The translations under genes and the position numbers were made by a program. Positions 23,785-31,944 of a stretch of 44,872 nt of DNA are shown one piece after another. Positions within the stretch are counted from its first letter, which is position 1. Each line of letters starts with the position of its first letter. The notes under the pieces are model-generated. The model was not told the DNA's origin. It did not search any database and saw nothing but the letters and a program-made list of their open reading frames with translations. The DNA comes from Candidatus Woesearchaeota archaeon (GTDB taxonomy: Archaea; Nanobdellota; Nanobdellia; SCGC-AAA011-G17; JACPNG01): positions 1 through 44,872 of the forward strand of contig JACPNG010000002.1 in NCBI GenBank assembly GCA_016185605.1, in the 5' to 3' direction.

Positions 23785-23925
23785 CAATCTGTCTTTAGAG
23801 TCATCCTTCATTAATAATACAACCCTTGAACTTGGCTCTTCATCAATAATTCTATATTTAGAATAAAAAGATTTTTCCTCGCTAATTCTGTAATCGTGTG
23901 GAAGAATGTGATGCAATATTTTCAA
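23680..23925 (-). CDS. Doubtful antisense-overlapping reading frame
   Basis: The frame starts at TTG and encodes KILHHILPHDYRISEEKSFY, later SSRVVLLMKDDSKDRLLN. The first 47 residues look like normal protein, but the last third lies antisense to the phosphoesterase C-terminus, whose frame is clearly real. It may be the surviving 5' part of a decayed gene or a chance frame. The ATG nearest its middle would leave little protein. Confidence 0.25.
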   Translation of the reverse strand: MKILHHILPHDYRISEEKSFYSKYRIIDEEPSSRVVLLMKDDSKDRLLNFYYFSVFSGIYYFRLLYFVNNAKILVKMPAYC

Positions 23926-23971
23926 ATTTTTTGTAAAAATATAAAGAAATATAGAAAAAGTAAAAGAAGGA

Positions 23972-24022
23972 TTATCTCCTTCTCTTAGCTTTCTTAGCGG
24001 CTTTTCTTCTCTTTGCTGCCAT
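23972..24022 (-). CDS. Micropeptide MAAKRRKAAKKAKRRR (16 residues)
   Basis: ATG at 24022, preceded by the ribosome-binding stretch AGGGGTGA 6 bases upstream, opens 16 codons and ends in TAA. The peptide shares its first seven residues (MAAKRRK) with the one at 2656-2691 and is likewise only Met, Ala, Lys and Arg. It lies 74 bases downstream of tatD on the same strand, so it may be the last gene of that operon. The composition resembles a histone H1-type tail; nucleic-acid binding is a guess. Confidence 0.5.
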   Translation of the reverse strand: MAAKRRKAAKKAKRRR

Positions 24023-24096
24023 AATAAATCACCCCTTGTTTTATAAGATTATTTTATTAATAATCATAATTCATTTTAATATAAAAAGGTTTCTAT

Positions 24097-24846
24097 TTAG
24101 TGAAAAACTTTTTGGAAATTCATAAAAATTATTTTTTCCACTTCATCATTGTCTAATTTTTTTATTTCAGATATTTTTTTTATAGAATTGATTATATTGG
24201 ACGGTTCGTTGACTGTATTTTTTATCGGCGACAAGTATGGAGAATCAGTTTCTGTCAGCAACTGCGATATTGTGACTTTATCAACGATATTCTGAAACTG
24301 CGTTGAATATTCTATATTTGCCGGAATTGACAAAAACCAGCCGTTATCCTCTATCTTTCCCACCAATTTCATGCTTCCGGAGAAAGAATGCATTATTATT
24401 TTTTTTATCTCTGATGATTCCAGCATCTCTATGCAGTCTGACTCAGCTTTTCTAGAGTGGACTATAATTGGAAGTTTTGTCTTTTCCGCCAGACTTATTA
24501 TTTTCTGAAATATCTCTTTTTGTCGACTATTTTCATTCTTTATGTAATTATAGTCAAGGCCAACCTCTCCTATGGAAATAATTTTATTTTTATTTTTCAC
24601 GATGAAATTTAAATCTTTTTCAATATCTCCATCATTCAATTTTAATGCCTCCAAAGGATATAATCCAAATGAAGCTTTTAATATAGAGAATTTCTTTGAC
24701 AATTCCAACACTTCTTTGTTAGTTTCATTATTTATGCCTGCATTAACTATTGCTGCAAAATTATTCTTCTCTGCTCTCTTCACTATCTCATTTAATTTTT
24801 CCTTAAAATAATTATAATATATATGTGCGTGAACATCAACTAGCAT
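24097..24846 (-). CDS. tatD: TatD-family metal-dependent hydrolase
   Basis: TIM-barrel hydrolase; TatD proteins act as DNases or RNA-end nucleases. The metal ligands are present: H6 and H8 in DVHAHIY, Glu in SIGEVGLDY, His in IVHSRKAES, His in IMHSFSGS and Asp in TETDSPYLSP. At 249 residues it is a normal family size. It starts 1 base after the site-2 protease stop codon. Confidence 0.92.
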   Translation of the reverse strand: MLVDVHAHIYYNYFKEKLNEIVKRAEKNNFAAIVNAGINNETNKEVLELSKKFSILKASFGLYPLEALKLNDGDIEKDLNFIVKNKNKIISIGEVGLDYNYIKNENSRQKEIFQKIISLAEKTKLPIIVHSRKAESDCIEMLESSEIKKIIMHSFSGSMKLVGKIEDNGWFLSIPANIEYSTQFQNIVDKVTISQLLTETDSPYLSPIKNTVNEPSNIINSIKKISEIKKLDNDEVEKIIFMNFQKVFH

Positions 24847-24847
24847 G

Positions 24848-25993
24848 TTAAATTCTTATCTGCATGAAATATTTTATTACAGAAGGCAGGAAATTTATCA
24901 GTAGTAAGAATATGCACAATAAATTTACGCTCCCCCATACTTTCTTTAATCTCTGCTCATCCTTGATGAAAAATGATAATCCAACATAAAACATTTTTGC
25001 CCCGTCTGTAATCATTATTGGGAATAAATTAATTAAGCCAACTACAAGATTAATGAAGAAAATCCAGTATTTGTATTCTATTTTTTTAGGGGAAATAGAC
25101 AACCCAAGATAGCCAGAATTTTTGTTTGTAGGATGCTGGGCGGCAATTAGATTATATGAATTTATATCTGTCTTTAATATAATATTATCTCCTTTTTCTA
25201 TTTTCTTTGCCTCCTCTATAAATTTGTTGACATTATCGACTTTAACCCCGTTTATTTCTTTTATTTCTTCTCCTAGACTAATTCCTGCCTTAAAGCTTGG
25301 ATATTTTTCATCTAAGCTGTTTATTATAATTCCATTAGAATCTGCCAAAGTAGAAGAGATTGGACTTAGAACAAATTGGATTAGAATGAAAAAAACAGCA
25401 GCCATCAAAAGATTAGAGAATGAACCAACTGCTAAAACACTTAATTGCGCTTTTCTTGATCTCTTGCTTAATTCCTTTTCATCAGGCTCGACAAAAGCTG
25501 CTGGAAATATCGGCAATAATATTCCCAGAACAGCAAATCCTGATGATTTTACCTTGACATTATGCAACCTGGCGATAACTCCATGGCTGAATTCATGCAC
25601 CACAGCTAAAATAAAAATAGTTATTATCCAATGAAAAAAAGATAACCTCAAACCCCCAATCTGTGTTCCTGGCAATAACAGCTTGGCGCCTTCTTTAGCA
25701 GTAGTCGGGCTTAATAATATAGTATATGCTGACATTAAGACTTGCTGAAAGACAAATGCCATTCCGATAAATCCAACTATTATTGAAGTAATTCCTACAA
25801 AATTCAGAAATCTTGGATATTTTTTAGAATATTTATCCATTGAAATTAATCCAAGCTTTGTTCTGTACATTACTATATAGAATAAGGGAAAAAGAAATTT
25901 TTCCATTTTTACTCTATGCCTATTTATGTACATTATTATTACTAGAATTAATCCAAAGATTATCAACAAAATATAATCTATATTCAAAGCCAT
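24848..25993 (-). CDS. Site-2 protease, M50 family, with PDZ domain
   Basis: Intramembrane zinc protease of 381 residues. HEFSH (H133 to H137) gives the zinc site, and NLFPIMITDGAKM near the C-terminus supplies the third-ligand DG motif. Between them lies a PDZ-like domain with SLGEEIKEINGVKVDNVNKF. About six membrane segments can be counted. Its ATG overlaps the eL40 stop codon (TAATG). It probably cuts membrane-bound regulators; the target is unknown. Confidence 0.93.
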   Translation of the reverse strand: MALNIDYILLIIFGLILVIIMYINRHRVKMEKFLFPLFYIVMYRTKLGLISMDKYSKKYPRFLNFVGITSIIVGFIGMAFVFQQVLMSAYTILLSPTTAKEGAKLLLPGTQIGGLRLSFFHWIITIFILAVVHEFSHGVIARLHNVKVKSSGFAVLGILLPIFPAAFVEPDEKELSKRSRKAQLSVLAVGSFSNLLMAAVFFILIQFVLSPISSTLADSNGIIINSLDEKYPSFKAGISLGEEIKEINGVKVDNVNKFIEEAKKIEKGDNIILKTDINSYNLIAAQHPTNKNSGYLGLSISPKKIEYKYWIFFINLVVGLINLFPIMITDGAKMFYVGLSFFIKDEQRLKKVWGSVNLLCIFLLLINFLPSVIKYFMQIRI

Positions 25994-26157
25994 TATTTAC
26001 CCTTTTTTATCGGTCTGAATGCCTTTCCCTGGCATTTTCTGCATGAAACTTTTTTCAGCATTATTTTCTGTATGTTAGCTCTCATCTTGGTCTTGCATTT
26101 TCTGCATACAAAAATATTTTTATGCAATCTTGCTGCTGCTTCTGGAAATTTTGCCAT
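25993..26157 (-). CDS. rpl40e: Ribosomal protein eL40
   Basis: 54-residue zinc protein of the large subunit. It begins MAKFPEAAARLHKNIFVCRK and the zinc ligands are the pairs CRKC (18-21) and CRKC (39-42); the family's KMRANIQKIMLKK stretch lies between them. It starts 2 bases after the aIF5A stop codon. Confidence 0.94.
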   Translation of the reverse strand: MAKFPEAAARLHKNIFVCRKCKTKMRANIQKIMLKKVSCRKCQGKAFRPIKKGK

Positions 26158-26159
26158 TT

Positions 26160-26552
26160 TTATTTAACCTGCTTCATTACTTTATCTCCCAATATTGTCC
26201 AGTATAAAACCTCTGAACCCTCTTTTACACTGTCTTTTAGCTCTTCTGGAATCTTCAAATCAAATGTCTCATATGTCTCAGAATCCATAACATTTGCTGT
26301 ATCATTTGAAATAGATAAAACTTGTGCTGATCTTTTTCCTATTATCGGAACTTCTATATTATCTGAGCTTGGTAATATTTTTACTATTTTTCTGCCATCT
26401 ATTAATGCAACAGCTTCTATCCTGCATTTAGTTGAGCCGTGTTTTCCTGTTTTTGAGATGTCTATGCTCTTGACAGAATAAGCAACACCATCAAATATGA
26501 CATATTTTCCCGGCTTTAATGAGCCTGCTGATTCTTGCTTTGTTTCTGACAT
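26160..26552 (-). CDS. eif5A: Translation factor aIF5A
   Basis: Helps stalled ribosomes form difficult peptide bonds. The N-terminal SH3-like domain has the hypusine site K37 in SKTGKHGSTKCR, and the C-terminal OB fold has VLSISNDTANVMDSETYETF. The His-Gly after the modified lysine is conserved, although the usual HAK becomes STK. At 130 residues it is of normal size. Confidence 0.95.
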   Translation of the reverse strand: MSETKQESAGSLKPGKYVIFDGVAYSVKSIDISKTGKHGSTKCRIEAVALIDGRKIVKILPSSDNIEVPIIGKRSAQVLSISNDTANVMDSETYETFDLKIPEELKDSVKEGSEVLYWTILGDKVMKQVK

Positions 26553-26572
26553 TAAGAGTTAAATAAAAGGTT

Positions 26573-26583
26573 ATTTTATAAAA
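26573..26583 (-). promoter_or_regulatory. TATA box of the aIF5A operon
   Basis: CTTTTATAAAA on the minus strand lies 21-31 bases before the aIF5A ATG. It is the probable start of the aIF5A-eL40-protease-TatD transcript. Confidence 0.5.
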
Positions 26584-26685
26584 GTTTCTAACATTGGCTT
26601 TGTCTAATCTTCGGGACTTTTAAAGCATATCAAATTTACAATAGATGGCAAGCTTAATAAATATCTTTAATTTAAGTTTATTACT

Positions 26686-27186
26686 ATGAAAGTTTTGATA
26701 ATTGGTTCATGGGAAAGACATAAAGCTGTTTCATGTCAAAAGGAAGCAGAAGAAATAGGAAGGCTACTTGCAAAGAACGGGACAACTTTAATTTCTGGTG
26801 GTGGTGAAGGTGTTTCTGAGATTATTGTAAAATCCTATAAAGCAAATAAAGGCAGAAAATATGTATGTTATATTCCTTCAAAAAAACAAATGGAAGCAGT
26901 TGGAGAGAAAATAGGCCCTAAACCAGATGAACTAATAGAAACGAATGTAGATTATCCTGAAAGAAACATTATAATGGTTCGTGAATGTGATGCTGTCATT
27001 GCTTTACATGGGGGTCTTGGAACTCTGACTGAAATAATCCATGCGACTAAAGATTACAATAGGAAAGTTTCTGTTATTGATTTTGGAGAACTTTCTTCAT
27101 GGATAAAATCTATTCCAGAATTGCATAAAAAGGTCTTCCTTACATCAGATATAAACAAAGCAATAGAGAATATACTTTCAAAATGA
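26686..27186 (+). CDS. LOG-family (TIGR00725-like) nucleotide-binding protein
   Basis: A 166-residue Rossmann-like protein of the lysine decarboxylase-like (LOG/SLOG) group. The nucleotide motifs are LISGGGEGVSE and HGGLGTLTEI, the latter corresponding to PGGxGTxxE with the first Pro changed. Members cut nucleotide monophosphates or sense nucleotides. It stands alone, and its TGA stop is another example of ordinary UGA termination. Confidence 0.85.
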   Translation: MKVLIIGSWERHKAVSCQKEAEEIGRLLAKNGTTLISGGGEGVSEIIVKSYKANKGRKYVCYIPSKKQMEAVGEKIGPKPDELIETNVDYPERNIIMVRECDAVIALHGGLGTLTEIIHATKDYNRKVSVIDFGELSSWIKSIPELHKKVFLTSDINKAIENILSK

Positions 27187-27282
27187 AAAACAAATAATTT
27201 TTTACCTAACTTAAGTCTCGTAGGATACAACAATGTAATAACATTAGAAAAGCTTTTAAAGTAAATTTTTAAGAGTAATGAA

Positions 27283-27849
27283 ATGGGAATGTATCAGCAT
27301 ATAAGGGAAATCTGGAAGAATCCCAAGGAAAATCTAGGAGACATCTGGAAGCAGAGACTAATAGAATGGAGAAGAGATAATTCTGTAGTAAGATTAGATC
27401 ATCCAACAAGATTAGACAGAGCAAGAAGTTTAGGATTTAAAGCAAAAAAAGGCTATATAATGGTTAGGGTAAAACTCAAAAGAGGGGGAAGAAAAAGAGA
27501 GAGATTTTCAGGCGGAAGAAAGCCCAGAAAGATGAGAAGGCATGAGGTAATTAAAAAAAGCTACCAGTGGATTGCTGAGGAAAGAGCAAACAAAAAATAT
27601 CCTAATTGCGAAGTTCTAAATTCATATTTTGTCGCTAAAGACGGAAAGCATTATTGGTATGAAATTATATTATTGGATAAAGAAACTGTAAAAAATTATC
27701 CTGAAACATCTTGGGTTGGAGATACTCAAAGCAGAGTATACAGAGGATTAACAAGCGCCGGAAGAAAATCCCGAGGATTAAGTGGAAAAGGATTTGGCTA
27801 TGAGAAGATAAGGCCAAGTTTAAAGGCAAACAAAAGGCTTGGAAAATAA
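27283..27849 (+). CDS. rpl15e: Ribosomal protein eL15
   Basis: Large-subunit protein, 188 residues. It shows MGMYQHIREIWKNPKEN, then RLDRARSLGFKAKKGYIMVR, the basic run RKRERFSGGRKPRKM and the end GFGYEKIRPSLKANKRLGK, all typical. It is transcribed alone, ahead of a membrane protein gene. Confidence 0.96.
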   Translation: MGMYQHIREIWKNPKENLGDIWKQRLIEWRRDNSVVRLDHPTRLDRARSLGFKAKKGYIMVRVKLKRGGRKRERFSGGRKPRKMRRHEVIKKSYQWIAEERANKKYPNCEVLNSYFVAKDGKHYWYEIILLDKETVKNYPETSWVGDTQSRVYRGLTSAGRKSRGLSGKGFGYEKIRPSLKANKRLGK

Positions 27850-27937
27850 TTTTATCTAACAAGTAGTTAATAACTTTTATAAAAACTGCCAAACTATATT
27901 ATTATCAATATTTATAAAAATTTAAGGAGGTTGAAAA

Positions 27938-28267
27938 ATGGAAAAGCTAGGGTCATGGGCATTTATTGCCGGAATAGTTCTGGCAATAGTATTCGGATTC
28001 CTGAATAGTGCTTCATGGGTTACCCCTGTTTTAGTTATACTAGGATTAGTGATAGGATTCCTGAATATAACTGATAAAGAGGTAAACTCATTTTTGGTAG
28101 CTGCAGTAGCACTAATATTATCAGGAAGTGCAGGACAGCTTTTAGAAACAACAATTCCCCTTGTGGGTGGTTATTTGGCAGTTATGTTAAATAATCTTGT
28201 TGTTCTGATGGCTCCGGCAGCAATAGTTGTTGCTGTCAAGGCAGTCTGGGAATTAGCCAGCAATTAA
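27938..28267 (+). CDS. Small membrane protein, three to four helices
   Basis: Function unknown. Of the 109 residues almost all are in hydrophobic segments (about 7-25, 28-47, 53-70, 84-105), with a short polar stretch NITDKEVNSF between the second and third. The ATG has a good ribosome-binding sequence AAGGAGG 8 bases before it. This sort of protein recurs in small archaeal genomes. Confidence 0.75.
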   Translation: MEKLGSWAFIAGIVLAIVFGFLNSASWVTPVLVILGLVIGFLNITDKEVNSFLVAAVALILSGSAGQLLETTIPLVGGYLAVMLNNLVVLMAPAAIVVAVKAVWELASN

Positions 28268-28335
28268 TAATGCTGGATTCCTTTTTTCTTTTTTATTTTA
28301 GATAGGTTTTAATAATTTAATTTTATCTCAAATTA

Positions 28336-28608
28336 ATGATTAGATTTCATGTGTTTGCCTATGGAATTGTCCAGTCAGTTGGATTTAGAAATTATATAAA
28401 AACAAAAGCCAATAAACTAAATATTAAAGGCTGGATCAAGAATTTAGAAGATGGAAGGATTAAGGCTGTTTTTGAAGGTGAAGAAAATAACGTTAATGAG
28501 ATTTTAGAGCATTGCAAAAAAGGGCCTTACTTAGCTAAAGTAGATAATATAATTGTAAAAAAAGAAAAATATGTGAATGAATTTAAGGATTTTGAGATAA
28601 AACTATAA
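28336..28608 (+). CDS. acyP: Acylphosphatase
   Basis: Hydrolyses acyl phosphates. The 90 residues show the phosphate-binding loop GIVQSVGFRNYI, with the catalytic Arg, and the second motif GWIKNLEDGRI, with the catalytic Asn. The usual GVGFR is SVGFR here, a tolerated change. It is convergent with pyrF. Confidence 0.92.
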   Translation: MIRFHVFAYGIVQSVGFRNYIKTKANKLNIKGWIKNLEDGRIKAVFEGEENNVNEILEHCKKGPYLAKVDNIIVKKEKYVNEFKDFEIKL

Positions 28609-29376
28609 TTATAAATATTTAGCCATATCTTCTAATACCCCATATCCTGCTTGTAATCTTTCTTCAGAAGTATTATATCTAGTTATGATTCTGCCTGCAA
28701 CTAAAATAGTAGAACCATCTCTAATTGCATTTCCAGGAGTAAAAACTCTTTTTTGATCAGAACCAGCTTTTGTATTAATTCCCTCAATCCCTGGAGTAAC
28801 ATACATAAAATTGCTTGGTAATTTATCTTTAATATGATATAAGTCTGCAGCAGAACAAACAACCCCATCTAAGCCGGCTTTTCTCGAATTAAGAGCTAAA
28901 TTCAATACTTGAGATTCAACACTTCCTGGAATTGTTAACTCATCATTCATTATATTTTTATCTATACTAGTTAAGATAGTAACTCCCACTATTTTTGGCA
29001 TTTCAACTTTATACTCTTCAGCAGCTTTTTTTGCCCCTTTAACTGCTGCCCTCATCATTTCAATTCCACCAGAAGCGTGGACATTAAACATATATATTTT
29101 TAATTGTGTGGCAGCATATGCAGCATCTTCAACAGTATTTGGAATGTCATGATATTTTAAATCTAGAAATACATTAGAATTATATCTTTTAACTACTTCA
29201 ATCGCTTTTGGACCAAATCTAGTAAATGAGCCTTTTCCAATTTTAAATAATCCTATAACAGGGCTTAATTCTTGTACTCTCTCTTCTAAACCATCAATTG
29301 TTAATAAATTATCTAATGGTAGACATAACCTTTTTCTTGCTAATTCTTCTTTTTCTGTAAGTTTAATAGTTGCCAT
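28609..29376 (-). CDS. pyrF: Orotidine-5'-phosphate decarboxylase
   Basis: Last step of UMP synthesis. The catalytic motif DLKYHDIPNTVEDA holds the Asp-Lys-Asp set. The end of the barrel has MYVTPGI for the phosphate site and RDGSTILVAGRIIT with the second phosphate-binding Arg. It follows pyrE with a 2-base gap, so the two last pyrimidine enzymes are co-made. Confidence 0.95.
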   Translation of the reverse strand: MATIKLTEKEELARKRLCLPLDNLLTIDGLEERVQELSPVIGLFKIGKGSFTRFGPKAIEVVKRYNSNVFLDLKYHDIPNTVEDAAYAATQLKIYMFNVHASGGIEMMRAAVKGAKKAAEEYKVEMPKIVGVTILTSIDKNIMNDELTIPGSVESQVLNLALNSRKAGLDGVVCSAADLYHIKDKLPSNFMYVTPGIEGINTKAGSDQKRVFTPGNAIRDGSTILVAGRIITRYNTSEERLQAGYGVLEDMAKYL

Positions 29377-29378
29377 TT

Positions 29379-30209
29379 TTATGAACTTCCAAATACAGTA
29401 TGTTTTTCTTGGATGAATTCATTCTGTCCAATTAATTCAGAATACGAAACTAAAGAAAGAATAGGATTATCTAATTGCTTCTTTAATTCTCTTAAAATAT
29501 TATCATTTGGTTTTAATCTCCTAAATGCCTCTGGTAATACTTCACGGGCAGTACTTAAAGCATAAAATGGAATTCCAAGTTTAGCAAAAGCTTGTTCAAC
29601 ACTCATATTTCCATTATAACTAAATTCTTCACCTTTTAGTTTTTCAAAAACTTCTGTAAATTTATCCCAGCTTTCTTTTGAATCAGCCCCCAGGACTGGT
29701 GTACTTTCTAATCTATTAGTAAGACTAAGTGCTGCTATAATATCTGCTTCTCCTGTTTCTTTCACCTTAACAACCTCCTCTAGTAAAGATAGGCTAGTAG
29801 TTGTTACATCTTCTAAAACTATTGTTTTATTTTTAGGAATACCAAGAAAATATCTATCTTTTTGATCTCCGTGATCTTTATATTTTCCCCTGCCCATAGA
29901 TAAAGAATGGCTTCCAGGAACATAAATTTGAGATTGTTTAGCCCATTTATATTGGGTAATTATTCCTAACTTTGTTGCTCCTTCTCTAACACCATGAAAA
30001 GTATCTGGTTCTAATCCTAAACTTCTTGTAAATGCAAGAATATAATCAGTTAGCTCATCTAATAAAAAAACATCCTCTGAAACATTTCTCCAGTTAGCAT
30101 ACCAACTAGATTTTCTACCTGAGTTTAGAGTTGTTGGTGGATCTTTAAATCCAACAACTTTATTATTCATAATAAAATCAATAAAATCTTTTTTATTAAA
30201 ATCATTCAT
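29379..30209 (-). CDS. pyrE: Orotate phosphoribosyltransferase-like, 276 residues
   Basis: Joins orotate to PRPP. The PRPP-binding loop is TIVLEDVTTTSLSLLEEV, corresponding to VEDVxTTGxS, and the region REGATKLGII is the first active-site part. It is paired with pyrF, which supports the assignment. At 276 residues it is longer than common bacterial PyrE (about 210), with an extended C-terminus after ALSLTNRLEST. Another phosphoribosyltransferase specificity cannot be ruled out. Confidence 0.85.
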   Translation of the reverse strand: MNDFNKKDFIDFIMNNKVVGFKDPPTTLNSGRKSSWYANWRNVSEDVFLLDELTDYILAFTRSLGLEPDTFHGVREGATKLGIITQYKWAKQSQIYVPGSHSLSMGRGKYKDHGDQKDRYFLGIPKNKTIVLEDVTTTSLSLLEEVVKVKETGEADIIAALSLTNRLESTPVLGADSKESWDKFTEVFEKLKGEEFSYNGNMSVEQAFAKLGIPFYALSTAREVLPEAFRRLKPNDNILRELKKQLDNPILSLVSYSELIGQNEFIQEKHTVFGSS

Positions 30210-30229
30210 AACGAACTATTTCACACCAT

Positions 30230-30238
30230 ATTTATAAA
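30230..30238 (-). promoter_or_regulatory. TATA box of the pyrEF operon
   Basis: TTTATAAAT on the minus strand lies 21-29 bases before the pyrE ATG. It faces the start of the divergent THUMP protein gene. Confidence 0.5.
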
Positions 30239-30262
30239 TCTTTATTCAATTATAACTATATA

Positions 30263-31201
30263 ATGAAACTTATAGTTAGGACAATTAAAGGTCTTGAAGA
30301 AATAACAATAAGAGAGATAAAAGAAAAATATAAATATAATGCTAAGAAGATTACAAAAGGTGTTGTTTATTTTGAAGCCAAAGAAGTAAAAGAATTAAGA
30401 AGCATTAATTCAATCTATGAACTAATTTCCAGATTTAAATTCAAAAATAAAACAGACATTCTAAAAGAGATTAAAAAACTAGAATTCAAAATAGAAGAGG
30501 ATTTTGTTGTAAGATGCAATAGGGAAGGAAATCATAAGTTTAATTCTTTGGAAATAGAAAAAAGCATTGGAGAAATTATCTACAAAGAAGGAAATAATGT
30601 AAATCTCAACAGCAAGAATATAATTTATGTTGATATTGTTGACAATTATTGCTTTGTTGGAAAATTAATAGGAAGGGATTTATGCAAGAGAAATTATAAA
30701 CTAAGAATAAGCCAAGATAGTGTAAATGGATGTCTGGCTTATTCATTATTAATGCTAGCTGACTATAAACAAGAAGATGTTCTGGTTGATCCTTTATGCA
30801 AAGACGGAACGATATTAATTGAAGCTGGCTTGATTAAAGGCAAGAAAATATATGGATTTGATAATAATTTATACAACATAAAAAACTCTGAAGTCAATTC
30901 AAGATTAGCAAAATTAAAAATTAATCTGATAAAAGCAGATTTAAGCTGGCTGGAAACCAAATTCAAAAAAAATAGTGTAAATAAAATTGTAACGACAATT
31001 TTTGTCCATAAAAGAAACAAGGATGATTCCATCAAGGAGATAAAAGAACTACTCCATTACAGCAAGAATATCCTAAAAAATAAACTGGTAATTCTAAGCA
31101 ATATAGATTTGGAAAAATATTCAAATAATTTTAAACTAAAGGATAAATACAATATAAATATTGGGGATAATCTGTATAAAATTTATATTTTCGGGATTTA
31201 G
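30263..31201 (+). CDS. THUMP-domain methyltransferase-like protein (degenerate)
   Basis: Related to the tRNA guanine-N2 methyltransferases Trm14/TrmN. The N-terminal 140 residues hold the THUMP RNA-binding domain. The SAM motif I is degenerate, DPLCKDGTILIEAG (176-189, usually DPxCGSGTxxIEA). The catalytic DPPY/NPPY motif that should follow KIVT (241-244) is replaced by TIFVHKR. It may bind tRNA but lack methyltransferase activity, or use another chemistry. Confidence 0.8.
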   Translation: MKLIVRTIKGLEEITIREIKEKYKYNAKKITKGVVYFEAKEVKELRSINSIYELISRFKFKNKTDILKEIKKLEFKIEEDFVVRCNREGNHKFNSLEIEKSIGEIIYKEGNNVNLNSKNIIYVDIVDNYCFVGKLIGRDLCKRNYKLRISQDSVNGCLAYSLLMLADYKQEDVLVDPLCKDGTILIEAGLIKGKKIYGFDNNLYNIKNSEVNSRLAKLKINLIKADLSWLETKFKKNSVNKIVTTIFVHKRNKDDSIKEIKELLHYSKNILKNKLVILSNIDLEKYSNNFKLKDKYNINIGDNLYKIYIFGI

Positions 31202-31239
31202 CCTCTATCTAGTGAAAAATCTAGGGTTTCAGCAAAAAC

Positions 31240-31247
31240 TTTATAAA
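31240..31247 (+). promoter_or_regulatory. TATA box of the histone-fold gene
   Basis: TTTATAAA lies about 50 bases before the ATG, giving a short leader that includes a strong AAGGGGGA ribosome-binding site (31282-31289). Confidence 0.5.
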
Positions 31248-31296
31248 TGCTTTTTATTCTCTAGCATAAAAAAATAATATCAAGGGGGAATAAAAA

Positions 31297-31467
31297 ATGG
31301 CTGAAATGTTGGTTGTAAGAAGCAAGATAAAAAATTTTTCGCAAAATTGTCATGTAGGATCTGACTTTGCAGAAGCCCTTAGCAAAAAAGTAGAAGACTT
31401 AATAAAAGATGCTGTAAGAAGGGCAAAGGCAAACAGCAGAAATACATTAAAAGAAAGAGACTTGTAA
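31297..31467 (+). CDS. Single histone-fold protein, DUF1931-like
   Basis: 56 residues: MAEMLVVRSKIKNF, DFAEALSKKVEDLIKDAVRR, KANSRNTLKERDL. The helix-strand-helix pattern, the AxxR/AKAN stretch and the terminal RDL are those of short histone-fold proteins in small archaeal genomes. It could dimerise and bind DNA or serve another scaffold role. The good ribosome-binding site AAGGGGGA and clean TATA box suggest strong expression. Confidence 0.7.
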   Translation: MAEMLVVRSKIKNFSQNCHVGSDFAEALSKKVEDLIKDAVRRAKANSRNTLKERDL

Positions 31468-31512
31468 TCTCTTTTCTTATACATTTATAAATTCTAATTC
31501 TTATTTTATATC

Positions 31513-31917
31513 ATGTCAAAAGCCAAGGGGACAAGAGCTGAGAGAGAATTATTGCATATGCTTTTTGATAAGGGAGCAGCTATTCTAAGAACAGCTGGCT
31601 CTGGCTCGACAACAATACCTTCGTGCGACTTATTGGTCGGGAAAAATGGAAAGGTATTGGCTATTGAATGCAAATTTATTAAAAGCCCAATATACATAAA
31701 AAAAGACAGGATAAAAGAATTAATAAATTTCTCAGAAAAATTCGGGGCTGAACCATGGTTCGGAATCAAGATTATGAGCAAGGGATGGTACTTTCTAAGC
31801 TTAGATAAAATAGAAAAAAGCTCCACAGGAGAAAATTATGTCATTAATTTAGAAGCGACAAAGAGAAACGGAATAAATTTTGATGAATTTATATCCATTT
31901 TCAACAATAAAAAATAA
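31513..31917 (+). CDS. hjc: Holliday junction resolvase Hjc
   Basis: Cuts four-way DNA junctions in recombination. The nuclease residues are in order: Glu in GTRAERELL, the Asp in SGSTTIPSCDLLV and the Glu-Cys-Lys in AIECKFIKSP. At 134 residues it has the expected size. It lies close behind the histone-fold gene, and both act on DNA. Confidence 0.95.
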   Translation: MSKAKGTRAERELLHMLFDKGAAILRTAGSGSTTIPSCDLLVGKNGKVLAIECKFIKSPIYIKKDRIKELINFSEKFGAEPWFGIKIMSKGWYFLSLDKIEKSSTGENYVINLEATKRNGINFDEFISIFNNKK

Positions 31918-31944
31918 TTTAAGCTGTTAGTTTATAGATAATTA

